From Metallyticus violacea (lineage: Eukaryota > Arthropoda > Insecta > Mantodea > Metallyticidae): a DNA stretch of 64,000 nt. The stretch's first letter is position 1. Each line of letters begins with the position of its first letter. The stretch lies in contig CM060833.1 of assembly GCA_030762175.1 (NCBI GenBank), positions 126,501 to 190,500 on the forward strand. Reading direction: 5' to 3'. The notes beneath the pieces are model-generated. The model searched no databases. It saw only the letters and a list, made by a program, of their open reading frames with translations, and was not told the DNA's origin. Position numbers and translations under genes: made by a program. Shown here in pieces: positions 33,593-46,626 of the stretch.

Positions 33593-34056
33593 AAACACAT
33601 CAAGTACTCTGTCAGAAATAAAAAATAAATAAACAGAAAACGCAAATCCTGCGCTTAATGAACGGACAGTAGTACTGGTGCAATAAAATGTATACCCAAA
33701 AACAAACAACAAGGGTATAAGGCGCCACAAATATAAGGGTGTTACTAAAACTTAGTCGCAAGAGCGAAAAAACATAACAGTCCTGTAATGGACTAAACAC
33801 ATAGCAATAAAACCCCAAAGCCAACACAGGCCAATGTGGTCAACAGACAAAGACAGGTAGGAAAACAAATCAGCAAGAGCTGAAAACAAACCAGTCTTAT
33901 AAAAGATTAAAATGGTAACAATAAAACCCCAAAACAAAGAACAAGGGTAATGTGCAAAACAACAATTTAAGACTAGTTAACACGATTCAGCAAAAGCTGA
34001 AAAAACAACAGTATTAAAAGAGTGTAAAAATGCCGTCAATGGTAAAAGATAAAAAC

Positions 34057-34293
34057 TCACACCTTGCTCCAAAAACCACAAACACGGATAAAACGGAGCA
34101 CACGCTCAACAGCAACTACATCATCTGCAAGTAACTCCTCAATAGAGGAGGGCAAACCTAGGCTATTTCTAAAAGCTGTCAGATGAAGACAATCAATTAA
34201 AATGTGACGCACTGTAAAGGGGTGGTCACAGTGAGGGCAAACTGGAGCGGGTTGACCATTAAAAAGGTGAGAGTGACTAAAACGGCAATGCCC
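34057..34293 (-). pseudogene. I-clade LINE ORF2 C-terminal Cys/His domain, out of frame
   Basis: The minus strand reads GHCRFSHSHLFNGQPAPVC, then CPHCDHPFTVRHILIDC (C-x2-C...H...C), ending at a TGA at 34057-34059. This is the usual C-terminus of I-type ORF2. It lies in a different frame from the RNase H, and the linker between them is missing. A deletion plus frameshift near 34285 therefore removes it from the main protein. Confidence 0.7.
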
Positions 34294-37200
34294 AATGCTG
34301 CTCGTACTCAGCAGGGTCTAAAAGAGCGGATTTTGCTGCAACATCTGCGGCCTCATTACCTGGGAGTCCGACGTGTCCAGGCACCCATAGCAGTGTTACC
34401 CTGACGCCAGCGTCGAAAAGGGTTAAAACTACATTCTGGACCATCAGTACAAGGGGGTGGAGGTTGTACATGTTTCTAAAACCTAAAATGGCACTCAAAG
34501 AATCGGAACATATAACACTGTTCCCCAGCCCGTGATCAGAAATAAATAAAACCGCCCGATAGATAGCATAAAGCTCCGTCATAAAAATAGATGTTGCAAC
34601 GTCAAGACCATAGGTAAAACTAGCCCCATTAAAAACAAAAGCACATCCTACACCTGTGTCAGATTTTGAGCCGTCGGTATAGATAAAATTCCAGCCATTA
34701 AAAGAGGATTTGATCTCGCTAAAAGAACAACGAATAATATGTGCTGCGGTCGATGATTTCGGACAGGACCTAAGCCCGAGATGAACGGGGGCCTCTGCTA
34801 AAATCCAGGGGGGAGAAGAAGTTTCCCCGGCTAAGAAAAAAGCAGGTAACTCAATGTCCAACGTCCGTAAAATCTCCCGAAAACGAAAGCCAGCAGGCTT
34901 AGGAGTAAAAGACCGAGCAGCATAAAAACGATCAAAAGACACATTAAAAAACGGCCCATTCGTGGGATGACGAGGTTGCGGAGCTAACCGACAACCGTAC
35001 GCAACTAGTAAAACATCCCTACGATAAAACAACGGAGGTTCTCCAGACTCCGCACATAAACTCGACACAGGACTAGTGGGGAATGCTCCAATGCCAACAC
35101 GGATACCCCGGTGATGAATCGGGTTAAGGCGACGAAGCACAGAAGGTCGCGCCGAGCCATAAACCACACAGCCATAATCCAGTTTCGATCGGATAAGAGA
35201 TCGGTAAAAACGTAAAAGTATAGTCCGGTCAGCTCCCCAAGATGTGCCACATAAAACACGTAAAATGCAAAGAGAACGTTCACACTTGCCTTTTAGTTGC
35301 GCTATATGCGATGACCAGCATAATTTCCTATCGAACACCAAGCCAAGGAACCGAACTTCGTCTGCGAAAGAAAGTGCGTCTGGGCCAAGATGGAGCGAAG
35401 GTGGAGGATACTCCTTGTGGCGCCAGAAGTTCATGCAGACGGTCTTCTGTGCGGAGAAACGGAACCCGTGAGAAACACTCCAAGCGTGAAGGCGGTCGAG
35501 ACAGCATTGGAGACGGCGTTCCAAGAGACAGGTTCTCCGAGAGGAAAGATAGATGGCAAAATCGTCCACAAATAACGACGATTGTATTCCTGGCGGTAAA
35601 CACTCGGCGATAGAGTTAATCGCAATGGCAAATAGTGTGCAACTAAGTACCGAGCCCTGAGGTACGCCGTTCTCTTGAATAAAATTAGATGATAAAATTG
35701 ATCCCACGCGAACATTAAAAACCCGGTCCTTCATAAATTCCTGAATAAAAACAGACATACGCCCTCGTATGTTCCAATCGTGAAGCGTTCGGAGGATACC
35801 GCCTCTCCAGCAAGTATCGTACGCTTTCTCCAGATCAAAAAATACAGCAACCGTTTGGCACTTGCGCACAAAACCGTCCATTACATGCGTAGTTAAAGAC
35901 ACAAGATGGTCGACTGAGGAACGATGACGCCGGAAACCACACTGGGCGTTCGTTAATAATTGCCTCGACTCTAACCACCACATGAGCCGTCCGTTAATCA
36001 TGCGTTCCATCACCTTGCAAACGCAGCTGGTGAGGGAAATCGGACGGTAACTGGAAGGAAGATGTGGGTCCTTTCCAGGCTTTGGTATAGGAATGACGGT
36101 GGCCAACCGCCAAGCGCTGGGAAATGTGCCGTGACACCAAATAAAATTAAAAGTTCGTAATAAAAAAGCTTTGCCTTCTGCTGATAAATGCTGCAACATG
36201 GCAACATGAATGTCATCCGGCCCCGGTGCGCAATGTCGAGAGGTAGAAAGGGCATGTTCCAGTTCCCTAGCGGTAAAAGGAACGTTGTAGCTCTCCTGAT
36301 GGTCGGAGGCAAATGAGAAGCCTTTCCTCTCAACCTGCTCCCTTACTGCGCGAAAAGAAGCCGGGTAATTTTCGGAGCTCGAAACATCAGCGAAGGTTCG
36401 CCCTAAAACATTGGCGACGATAGTCGGAGTAGTGAGCACTCGATTTAAAATCCTAAGACCGGGTATAGGTGTCAACCTTGGTTTGCCAGCAACGCGGCGT
36501 AGCCGTTCCCAAACTACGGATGAAGGCGTTGTGCGGTTAAAAGAAGAGGTAAAAGAAATCCAAGAAGCCTTTTTGCTATCCTTAATGACTCGGCGGCATT
36601 TGGCGCGAAGTTGTTTGTAGCAAATCATATTTGCTGAGGTAGGGTGGCGACGAAAAGCTCGGAGAGCACCTCGGCGTGCACGCAATGCGTCCCGGCATTC
36701 ATCAGTCCACCAGGGAACCGGAATGCGTCTGGGGTGACAAGACGACCGGGGGATAGCCTTATCTGCGGCGGTAATGATGACCGTACGGAGGTGCTCGATC
36801 GCGGTGTCGATAGATGGAAATTCACACCCTGAAAATTCGGCCAAAGATCGATAGAGAGGCCAATTCGCCTTATCAATGAGCCATTTTGACGTGCGCTGTG
36901 AATGTGCGTTCGGAGAGAGTACATGGATCTGACACGGAAAGTGGTCACTGGAATATAAATCAGAGATGACGTTCCAGGTGAAATGTACAGCAAGTGAAGC
37001 AGAACAAATGGATAAGTCCAAGTGCGAAAAGCTATGAGTGCTGTCAGAGAGAAAAGTTGGTTAACCAGTGTTGAGCAGAATGAGATGGTGACGATCGAGG
37101 AATTCTGCCAACATGCTACCCCTGGCACACTCCGTGTTAGAACCCCATAGGGGGTGGTGTGCATTGAAATCGCCCAAAAGTAGGACAGGGGGTGGTAGCT

Positions 37201-37570
37201 GAGACAGAAGATTGTCCAGATCAACTATGGCGATAGTGCCGGAAGGAGGCAAATAAACAGTGCAGATAGAAAAACTAAGGCCAGAAAAATGAACTGTAGC
37301 TGCAGCAGCTTGCAAAGGAGTCTGGAGCTGCAGTGGGGCACTGTACACGTCATCTCTAATTAAAATTAGAACTCCGCCATGAGCGGGAGTGCCCTCTACG
37401 GGAGGGAGTTCAAACCTCACCGAAGAGTAACCGCGCATAATAAAAGAATCTTGTGGCCGAAGTTTTGTCTCTTGGAGACACACAAGCGGAGGGTCAGTCG
37501 ATCGCAAAAGGAGCTCCAAGTCAGGTCTTCGACTGCGGAGTCCACGCACATTCCACGTAAGGATAGTCAT
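34277..37570 (-). pseudogene. I-clade LINE ORF2: endonuclease, reverse transcriptase, RNase H (one stop)
   Basis: One frame of about 1,097 codons, broken only by a TAA at codon 170 (37061-37063). Endonuclease: WNVRGLRSRR, VCLQETKL, GDFNAHHPLWGS, and SDHFP just after the stop. Reverse transcriptase: CAPGPDDIHVAML, SSYRPISLTS, CGFRRHRSSVDHL, VFFDLEKAYDTCW (motif A), NGVPQGSVLS, FVDD near residue 667 (for YADD). RNase H: YTDGSKSDTGVG, ELYAI, CSDSLSAI, WVPGHVGLPGNEAAD (residues about 960-1085), with catalytic Asp/Glu present. Apart from the stop and the lost C-terminal knuckle the protein looks whole. Confidence 0.9.
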
Positions 37571-37609
37571 TGTTAAGATTAATTAAAAATAAGCTTAAAA
37601 TTTACCACC

Positions 37610-38890
37610 TTACTTTTTGGACGGTCCAGGGCGAATCAAACGTCCTTTCTTCAGTCGCGTGGGACTAGGTGGTTTCACAGGAGCAGAGGCACTCTGCTCC
37701 ATACCCTCCTCAGAGGGAGGGCTCTCCCGCTGAGAAGCATCCACCGATTCCAACACCTGGAATCGGTTGGATATTGATATAGGCGGTGACGGCGACCGCC
37801 TAGCGGGTTTGCTCCCGTCATGGGAGCGGGACCTCCGAGGAGGAGAAGGGCTATTTCGCTTATCTACAGGGGTGGGCGTCTTCATAAAATCAGTCCTGGT
37901 ATAAGCGGTCCTGAACTTAATTTCCGGGGCATTAAACACAACCGGCTGAGGTTTCACGGCGGTTCGTTTCGGAGAACTGGGTACATTAGGGACCCGTGTA
38001 AATATAAGGTCACACGTCTGCGTACTACTGTCGCGTTTCTTGGTCGCTGAAGAAGCTACTGCGCTGTACGTACCGGTCTGAGGTACTGTTGGCTGGCGTG
38101 ATTGAAAGCGTTTCCGGGCGTCCACAAAGGAAAGTTTCTCCTTAACCCCGATTTCCTGGATGCAGCGTTCTTCGCGATACCGAGGGCAGTCACGGGATGA
38201 GGCTGGATGATTCCCTCGACAATTCACGCAGACTGGAGCCGATGAACATGCTCCCTCATGACTTTCCATACCGCAGGTTCCACAGATGGAAGTGGCGCTC
38301 TTACAAGATATGCGTGTATGGCCAAAACGCTGGCACTGATAACATCGCAACGGGCTTGGAATATACGGACGCACCTCGATCACCTCATAGCCCGCTTTAA
38401 TCTTCTGCGGTAGGTCAACCCTATTAAATGTGAGGAAGAGAGTACGGGTAGGCTGTAGTTCTCCGTCTCTCCTCGTCTGCACTCGATACACGGATATGAC
38501 CCCCTGGTCTTCCAAACAGTTTTGGATATCCGGGTCAGACATACCGTCAAGAACATTAGTGGATATAACTCCTCGCGACGAATTTAGCGATTTATGTGGT
38601 TCGACACGGATCGGATAACCGTGGAGGATCGCCGCCTTGAGCAATGAGTTGCTCTGCGACATTCCAACTGTCTCCACTAAAAGAGATCCATTGCGAAGTC
38701 GTGTGCAGGATTTCACGGGACCAGCTATGGCATCTATGCCCTTCTGAATAATAAATGGGTTTACCCTTTGAAAAGACTGACCGTCCTCCGTACGACTGAT
38801 CACTAAGTAACGAGGAAAAGGCTTCTCAGTTACTTCTTTTACTTCAACTCTCTTTCGTTTCACCTGGGTAAAATTGTTTTCAATAACCAT
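37610..38890 (-). CDS. I-clade LINE ORF1: gag-like nucleic-acid-binding protein
   Basis: An uninterrupted 426-codon frame. It has an N-terminal region with a fold like the RNA-binding part of Jockey/I ORF1 proteins (YLVISRTEDG, RNGSLLVETVG, PIRVEPHKSLN). Three cysteine knuckles follow at residues about 182-235: CYQCQRFGHTRISC, CGTCGMESHEGAC, CVNCRGNHPASSRDC. The C-terminal half is basic and Ser/Pro-rich (SPSPPRRSRSHDG). It lies 40 bp upstream of ORF2. It would coat LINE RNA. Confidence 0.9.
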   Translation of the reverse strand: MVIENNFTQVKRKRVEVKEVTEKPFPRYLVISRTEDGQSFQRVNPFIIQKGIDAIAGPVKSCTRLRNGSLLVETVGMSQSNSLLKAAILHGYPIRVEPHKSLNSSRGVISTNVLDGMSDPDIQNCLEDQGVISVYRVQTRRDGELQPTRTLFLTFNRVDLPQKIKAGYEVIEVRPYIPSPLRCYQCQRFGHTRISCKSATSICGTCGMESHEGACSSAPVCVNCRGNHPASSRDCPRYREERCIQEIGVKEKLSFVDARKRFQSRQPTVPQTGTYSAVASSATKKRDSSTQTCDLIFTRVPNVPSSPKRTAVKPQPVVFNAPEIKFRTAYTRTDFMKTPTPVDKRNSPSPPRRSRSHDGSKPARRSPSPPISISNRFQVLESVDASQRESPPSEEGMEQSASAPVKPPSPTRLKKGRLIRPGPSKK

Positions 38891-39331
38891 AGCGATTTAA
38901 TCCTCCACCATTACAGCTGTCTCCGATGGCAGGCTGCTTTCTGGGCGCCACCCCGGCTTAGGTTAGTTGCCCTGGCCTGGAACAAGTAACCTCAGGGTCA
39001 CACCTTCCTGAGTAGAGACAAAGGGACCCAATCGCCTGCAGAAAGTTTACAGCGCATGTAATGGCCCCTCCCCGGGCCTGGCCTTTACCAGGGGATACGC
39101 TCTTGCCCTACATGATGGCCCAGTGCTGGGGGTCACGCTATTACCCAGTCACATTTTAACCGTGTCAAACACGGGGGCATCCATCAGACTAAAAGCAGGG
39201 AGGTTAAAAAGTAAAAAGTAAAATGGAGACAAACTAAAAAGGAGTCAAACGCGCTAAGCGCGGACCTGAGGGAGCAGCTCGGGTGCCTCGGGGTCGCTAC
39301 GCCCCGTACCCAATAAATTGGGCCCCTGAGG
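38891..39331 (-). other. 5' UTR of the I-clade LINE
   Basis: GC-rich, no open frame, directly inside the 13-bp duplication. I-type LINEs keep an internal promoter here, but no specific promoter element can be named from sequence. Confidence 0.6.
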
Positions 39332-39344
39332 GGGTATTTACCTC

Positions 39345-39835
39345 CAGCATGTAAAACTCATGTATTATTATAAAATGTTGCTTAGCACTACTATTGTCAA
39401 CTGTGCAGAGTAACTTGCCAGTGATGCTACTTTTAGGCAAAACATGGTATTACATTTACATTTCCATTGCAAATAGACTAAATTTATGATGGGCCAGTTG
39501 CCTCTTACCTGCCAGCTAGTATACAGGTTTACTATCGCTAAATTAAGAACACCAAATTATTCTTATAAAATATTGCCAAATACCTTGTAATGGCATCTGT
39601 GGAGAGAAATTGAATCAATGATGTCCATTTCTATTAAATTCGATCATAAATTTGCAATTTCACAGAAAAAGGGTAAATTTAAAACTGGTATTTGGGGCCT
39701 TACCTGCTGGAAAAAAATGTCTGTATTATCGTAAAAATTTGAATCATATTTGGTTAAATATTTGCAAAATACTTGCTTTTCACATATGCAAGAAAATTGA
39801 AACACACAAGCCTATTTCATTTAAAACTATGCCAA
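39345..39835 (+). repeat. ~193-bp satellite block (C end, D, E, start of F)
   Basis: Resumes the C monomer after the I-clade LINE (cagcatgtaaaactc), then D (cttgccagtgatgctac), E (ttgaatcaatgatgtcc) and the first ~60 bp of F. It is lost at about 39835, inside F. Confidence 0.85.
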
Positions 39836-40099
39836 AAGTTAAGTGCTCTGATATTACTAATTGATCTTATTTTGTTAAAGAAATAAAAGAAAAATATTTT
39901 AGCAGTGATGGTGAAATTTTACTTTTGTAAATTAAGTTAAGTGAAAGTATTGATGGAGAAGAATTTTACAGTGTAATAACATGCCATATCACCAAACAGA
40001 AAAATTGTGTATATATGAAAGTTGCCATGGAAAGCAGAAAATTGTTGTTTGAGAAATTACAGGTAGTCCATTCACACTCACTTCAATAATGTCAGATAC

Positions 40100-40297
40100 A
40101 CCACTAACACTGTATAACAGTAGAAAAGTGACAGCATTTTGCAATGATGAGAAAGAAAGAGTTCATTATCTGATACCTGCAAATGAGGTAACAAAAAGAA
40201 CTGCTGCAATGACAGGCAGGACACAATGATTGGATTTTTTTTTCATTTTTATTCCTGTAATATTTCTATTGCACATTGTTGCACAGGACTCAGTAAG

Positions 40298-40344
<47 letters not shown>

Positions 40345-41170
40345 GTCAAAATAAAACAATATTAATTTTCAAGAATTATTACGCATTAGAAATTGAAACG
40401 GTTATTTATTATTTTATACATTATTGTATCTTGGCTAATAAAATCTTTTTCCAATTTATACAGGTATACGGATCAATTATAATCACGCATTAGGCTGTCA
40501 CTGCAAGATGACATGCTCTTTACATGTAGCTAAAAGAGACCAAGAAGTCTCTTAATCATGGTGTGTGTATAAGGAATCAAACTTAATACTGAACATAAAG
40601 AAGTAGCAACACTTTAGAAAACATTAGAAGTGACATAAGAAGCAACAGATTTTAAGGATTGAAAGAAACTAAAGAAAGTTAGCAGGTCCGTGTTAGTTGA
40701 AAAAATATTACATTGCAGCATAGGTGGTATATTTGAAAATATGAGAGAAGTATCAAGGAGGAAAATTCATTGTACATTTGAATTAAACTGGAATAAATCC
40801 ACATTTTAAAGTAAAAACTCCTGGCAAACCACAGACATTGAAAAATCTAAGGTCATATCGCATGCAAAAGGTCACATTTAAGTGCAACAATCTGCATGCT
40901 ATTTTACTATGACCCATGATATTTTACTATTGCATGGCAAATGTTGGTGAATATCTCATAAAAATCAATGTAAACTGTATCGATTACCCTCCCTCAAGTA
41001 CAGATTTAGCTGGAGTGACATTTTTTCCAAATTGAAGAAACACCTTCATGGGAGACATTTTACATAATTAGAAGCAGGCACTTCTGCAGAACTATTACAA
41101 AATGGTTTCCAACTGTATTGCATTGAACCAACATTAAAAAATATCATGAAAATTATTAGTAAAGTGTGTT
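40100..41170 (+). pseudogene. Heavily decayed mariner/DDE transposase relic
   Basis: Two weak protein traces. Near 40130-40220 the plus strand reads LIPANEVTKRTAAMTG, like a DNA-binding segment of a DDE transposase. Near 40985-41035 it reads YPPSSTDLAGVTFFPN, similar to the YSPDLAP-DFFLFP block of mariner transposases. They may be two different elements. Stops are frequent and no terminal repeats are visible. Confidence 0.35.
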
Positions 41171-41864
41171 GTACATAGATATTTGATAATTTTTTATTCA
41201 ATGGTCATCATAGTTTAAGAATGCTAGCCAGGTCTTACTACAATTGTTTAACATTTAATCCAATTTTGCATTTTGTATTGCCACTTTGCATTATCAATTC
41301 TATTAATTATTAAATATCTACAAACATAATTGATATTTCAGAATGTGATTGCAAATAAAGCAACTTATTATTGAATCATTCATCTTAAAAACACCATAAC
41401 TGACATTTTTACAATTAACTGGTTTTTTTTTTTTTTTTTTTTTTTTTGGAAATTGTTATTCTTTGTCTAAAGACAAATGGTTTAGTGTAACAATCCCTGA
41501 TCTTTAACTCCATTATGTTGACGAATTTGGTATTGAGTATGTGGTTACTGTAAAAACTACTCAAATAATGCAAATTTATGGGATTTTTACACCAAACTTT
41601 GGTATAGGTGGGTACTTAATTGTAGACAGCCAACAATACATATGTTTTGTGTAAGTTAAGGATTATAAATAAAATATTGAGTTCAAGACGTGGTGATGAT
41701 TATGAAATGAATGTAATAAATCTACTAAAAAGTTATAGATGAATTAGAAATGATCAACGATATATAATAGAGATGTAATTAAAAAGCATGAGTATGTGGA
41801 CAATCCTACACTAATCATAGTAAAGTTAGATTGGTGCTGATTACAAATACTATTGTTGTTAATG

Positions 41865-42010
41865 GATATCATTGTATGATTCAGTTGAACTACACACTTT
41901 TAAAGCTTCACTTACTTTTCATAAATATTCTGGAAACCAGTTCCATACATTTATGAAAAGTAAGTGAAGCTTTAAGAGTGAGTACTTAAACTGAATCATA
42001 GAATGATATC
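41865..42010. repeat. Imperfect palindrome (foldback/MITE-like)
   Basis: The arms at 41865-41926 and 41949-42010 pair over about 62 bases, including an identical core (aaagcttcacttacttttca and its complement), around a ~22-base loop. No coding sequence. It could be a foldback MITE or an inverted duplication. Confidence 0.75.
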
Positions 42011-42061
42011 AATTAATATGATTAGCTTCACTGTGCAAGTTTCAATTTACATTTTAACTAC

Positions 42062-42081
42062 TGTTGTTGTTACTATTATTA

Positions 42082-42155
<74 letters not shown>
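42062..42155. repeat. (TTA)n microsatellite
   Basis: About 90 bp of ATT repeat, just after the foldback palindrome. Confidence 0.9.
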
Positions 42156-42156
<1 letters not shown>

Positions 42157-45100
42157 TCAAAATTTACAGTGAAATATGAAAAAATAGTTGTCCCTTATTT
42201 ATTTTTTTCCTTTGAACATAAAATGCTGTAATTGAGAAATAAAATTTATGCAATTATAATTTTTATTGATTGATTAAACATCCTAAGAAATAATGTTATA
42301 TAGACCCTTGAATTTTCTGGGTGCACAAAGAAATGTTATGCAAGAATTTCTGAGGGAAATAATTACAATATTTTCCTTGTTCTGGGACCTTAAATTAAAA
42401 AAAAAGAAATGCTCAAGACATTCAGCTTCAAAGTCATGTCATAGTGCAAGGTGCAGAGAGGCACATAACCAAGAACAAAGATGGCCATACTTCTAATAAA
42501 CTTACTGTGTCCTTTCAATATCATGTAAAACATCCAGGATCCTTATTGGAGGTTTGTAAGATGGCATTTTATAACTTCAGATTGTGTCAGAAAGCTATTA
42601 AATTTTAAAAGTTATGTGTTACCTACAGATTCAAGAGGATAAGCCCCTTTAAAACATGCTATTTTTGGAAAACCTTGTATTAAAGAACACAAACCATTTC
42701 CCAAAAAAATCTCATATTACGTCCAACTCCTTACATTTCAGTAGACATAGCACTAAAGAAAATGCATCATTAACTGTTTAAAGTATAACATCCTGAGGTA
42801 AAAGTAAACTATTGGTTCCAATACAAAATTTTCAAGAAACAATTTAATTTGCATTTTGGAAGACGTCAAGTACACACTTGTATTACCAGTGAGTCACTCA
42901 ACACCAAAATTAAAAGCCCCTGCTCTAAATGAACCAACTCAATATTCTGATGTTGCTGAACTCATTTTATATAAGAAGAAAAGTAAAAAGTTATACCATA
43001 AACTTGACATGTTTGAAGTGTCAATTTGATGATTTTGTTGAGTGACTTTTTTCCCCCTCTCCTCCCTTCTTTTCTTTTTCTTCCATCAAGTATGTTCAGT
43101 TAACAAACATTTCAGATAAAGACATTTTTTTACTATCGCCAGCTATATTTGCAATGGTTAGAATAAGAATCACACATAAAGGTAGTGCAATGCATTGAGT
43201 GAAATAAAAAAAAGAGATTTCATCAATTTTGTCCAGTTTGAGGCCATTGTTTTCTTTCCCTTGATCAGGCATTTGGGGTAATAAAAACACCCCTGAAGCA
43301 AACTGACCATATATATATAATTATCTGCTGAAAGAAATCATAGTAAATTAATAAAATAAATTTATTGTCCATATGACTCAAAGAGAGGATGTTTGGAATT
43401 TCAAAAATTCGTGACATTCATTTTATAAACTAATGTTGTATGTTAGAGACATCAAATGATGCACATGTAGTGAGAAAAATTAAAGTACATTTCACATTTT
43501 CACAATTTTCTGAATATACACTGAAACCGAAATAATTACATGAACATGGATGGAGCAGCAAAACTAAAGTGAATAGGAAATATGTGCTATTGTAGGGTGC
43601 AAGGTTGTTTTACTAAGGCAGGCAGGCCGGACCCGAGCGGTCGGTAAAGTTGGTCTGAATGAAATTGTTGTGCTTTATTGTAACCAAATACACCCCCCGG
43701 CTACTCCATGAAGGAATGGGAAAGTTGTGTTAGGGACGAAATGAGTTTTTCTCCTTGGATTCCGTCTTTGTGTTAAGTGAGGGAAAAGTATCGTAAAACC
43801 AGGGGATGTAAACGCTAGTCAGTCGAGAAATAACTTCAGAAGAGGGCCCAAGAGAAATATTTGTGAGTGGTAATGTGACGCGTCTTATCTAATGCTACGT
43901 TTAGGTCGCTCTTGGCCAGTGAGAGTTGTGAATTGTCGTTAGTAACGCTACGCATCGGACAGAACAAAATCTAAGTATTAATTGTTTCTTTGATAGCAGT
44001 AAAGAAACAAATTCCCGTAAAAGTGACACAAAGCCCCTGAAATCCTTCATGGAATAGCCGATTCTCTGCCCAATATTATGAACCTAGAAAAAAAGGGGGG
44101 GAAGTGGTGGTGTAAATTATAAATAGGCTGATTATAGTGTCAACACCCTTATTCCCTTTTCCCTGTCATACCTAAATAACTAAAATTCCAGCAGCAGTGT
44201 CTCAACAGCTGTGGCAAAACTATAAGACAGCGGTAACCATCGACGGAGAAGAAAGAACATTCCCCCTGAGAGTTCCAAATAATCTAATAATTTCCTTTTT
44301 CCAAATTCTTTCCTCCACTCTACATACATATTTTCATTAACCCCCATTCCTGTTTATTAAATACTGCTGCAACACACAAAAATCTTTACATAGGCACAAC
44401 CGCAATAGTTACATTCCTTCGGATTAAAAAACTACATAAATACTTTTGTATATTTATTGGAATTTACATAGGAAAAAGTCAAGTGATGTAAGATATCTGT
44501 AAAATAATAAATCTGGCATTTTTTATATAAATTATCTGTTCCAAACATCTAAGTTCTGAAATTTCCCGTTATTTTATTCTCCTCTGATCATTTGTATTTT
44601 ACAGTCTGATAACAAAAACATGTTTTAATCATAATTATTAATATATAGCGACAATTTGCTTTTGGTAGCAATTTCCTAAAAGCTATAACATCAATTATTC
44701 ACCAAAATCATGCCATTTTACATACTTTTCATATCAAATAAAAATTACTTCCGAATTAAATTGACCGAAGGAAAGTAACTTATCAGTAATTAAGCTATTT
44801 ACAACAAAATGTGAGTAACGTGTACGCACCTGCTCAGGCTTGGCTCCAAGAACGCAGAACGAACGTCAGGGTTACACCGCTCTCTATATCTGAATAATAA
44901 CGCTGGTTTTGCTGACTGAAAACACTCATGAGTGACTCAGGACTGGACTCCTGAACCCAACTGAGTACTGAGGTCTGAAAGTTGACGATGCGCATGGGCA
45001 TCGGCGTGGCGACATTTGACTTTCATCAACATCTCTAGGCCTGCAATTGAACCACAAAATTGCTTGCATAGCATTCATCAGAACTTTGCGTAAGGTTAAC

Positions 45101-46625
45101 TAACATACTGGAACAAAACGGGTCAGAGTTTAACATAATCTAGGGCCACATTTTTGTCTAATTTAATCCAAAAATTCAATTACAAAATATGATCTCCCTA
45201 GCACAACTTTTTAATGATAAATTATTTCAATATAATATGTGGATATACACTGTCATCACTTATAAATAGCTTCTTGCATTTTATAACCATGTACTTTTTC
45301 ATTTCACCATGTGAGTAAAGAAATAATTAGAACGGTCAATAATGCGCAACAATGAAAACATTATTATTGCCATAAGTTAAATTATAACTATAGTTGAAAC
45401 TTATGAGTGACATTGATTTTTAATTTTCCATATCTGAGATGAAGACATGGCTCCCCCCTCGCAATATTTTATAGAAGTCGGCGGCTTTTTATGGCACAGG
45501 TGTGTTTAATTGTTTTTTTGGAGGAATCGATTTCAAGGGCGTCTATTTTTGAAGGAAATTACAGGGCGATGTTATTAGTTTCGCGTAGTGATAGAAAAGA
45601 AAGAGAGCAGAAGGAAGCTTGTGTCAGTATGAATGAAAGTGAACAGTAGACACTTGAAAGAGGCTAGGAAAGTCCATTACTGAATCCACCGTACAGCGCT
45701 GACCTTGTACCGTACGACTTAAGGTAGCTATATTGTTATCGCTGGAAAAACTTTAAAACGAGTTTAGGGCCTTGCCCAAGTAATTAATTCACCTCTGCCT
45801 ACAATACTTTAGTTACAAAGAATGTCTTTGATAAATGCCTGCGATGTTTGTGGAGAGTTGGATAGTAAAGTTAAGCTATTCAACACAACCCATGACTTGC
45901 ATTTAAGTAAAGCACTAAACGTAACTTGCTAATGCTCCAAGTAATTTGACATAAAACACTTAACAAGATAAAAAAAAAAAAGACAACATTCTTAATAACG
46001 AATTCTCTGGTAAGTTGAGACTATGGCAAGAGTTAAGTAATTAGTACACGGTTTTTTATTTTAGGCAATGACATGGATATGAACCTATGACCGTAGAAGT
46101 CGGTATGAGGGTCAGGCGTGGTGGAATTTTCGTTCGCCACATCAGTAAAATACTTTGCAAGTGTTTAATTTAGTAACAAGTGATTCCGCATGTGTTCAGT
46201 TGTATAGACATATAAAGGAATTTTAACTTTTAAGATACACAAAGTTAAAGTTAATTTGCTGAAAGCTAGGAAATACCCACAATGCCTTTTTTTTCCGTTA
46301 ACTCGTAATATTTGAATTACGTTTTGTAGAGGAAATCTTTAAGGAGATGCTTTACAAATAAAATGACAGTTACACATTTACTCTTCTCTGACGTTCTGTT
46401 GTTTTACTTCATTGCCTTATTTCTACGGTTTTCTACAAACAAAATTCTCTACCAGTCTACAGGAATGCTGACGCAGCAAATGCCGGAACAAAACAGTCAC
46501 CCAAAATCCTGCAAGGGAAGATGAGTCAATGACAAGATGAAAATATTTGTTGTATCCAGAGCAGCCTGCCTCTCATCTCCCTTTCTCAAAGTTTACGCAT
46601 TGGTTGCTGATTAGTGCGTGCGCGC

Positions 46626-46626
<1 letters not shown>

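Larger units (their letters stand above)
33529..39331 (-). mobile_element. I-clade LINE, full length
   Basis: A 5.8-kb element with an exact 13-bp target duplication gggtatttacctc (33516-33528 and 39332-39344). It has a 5' UTR (38891-39331), ORF1, ORF2 with endonuclease, reverse transcriptase and RNase H, a 3' UTR, and a short (AAATC)n tail at the left edge. The RNase H and the FVDD reverse transcriptase box place it in the I group. Confidence 0.92.

Noticed and set aside
43698..44062. Inverted pair (ggctactccatgaagga and complement) as transposon ends
   Set aside because: Only about 20 bases pair, no target duplication or coding sequence is seen, and it could be chance.
44820..45020. GC-richer patch as a possible host promoter
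   Set aside because: There is no adjacent exon, splice pattern or open frame to support a gene.
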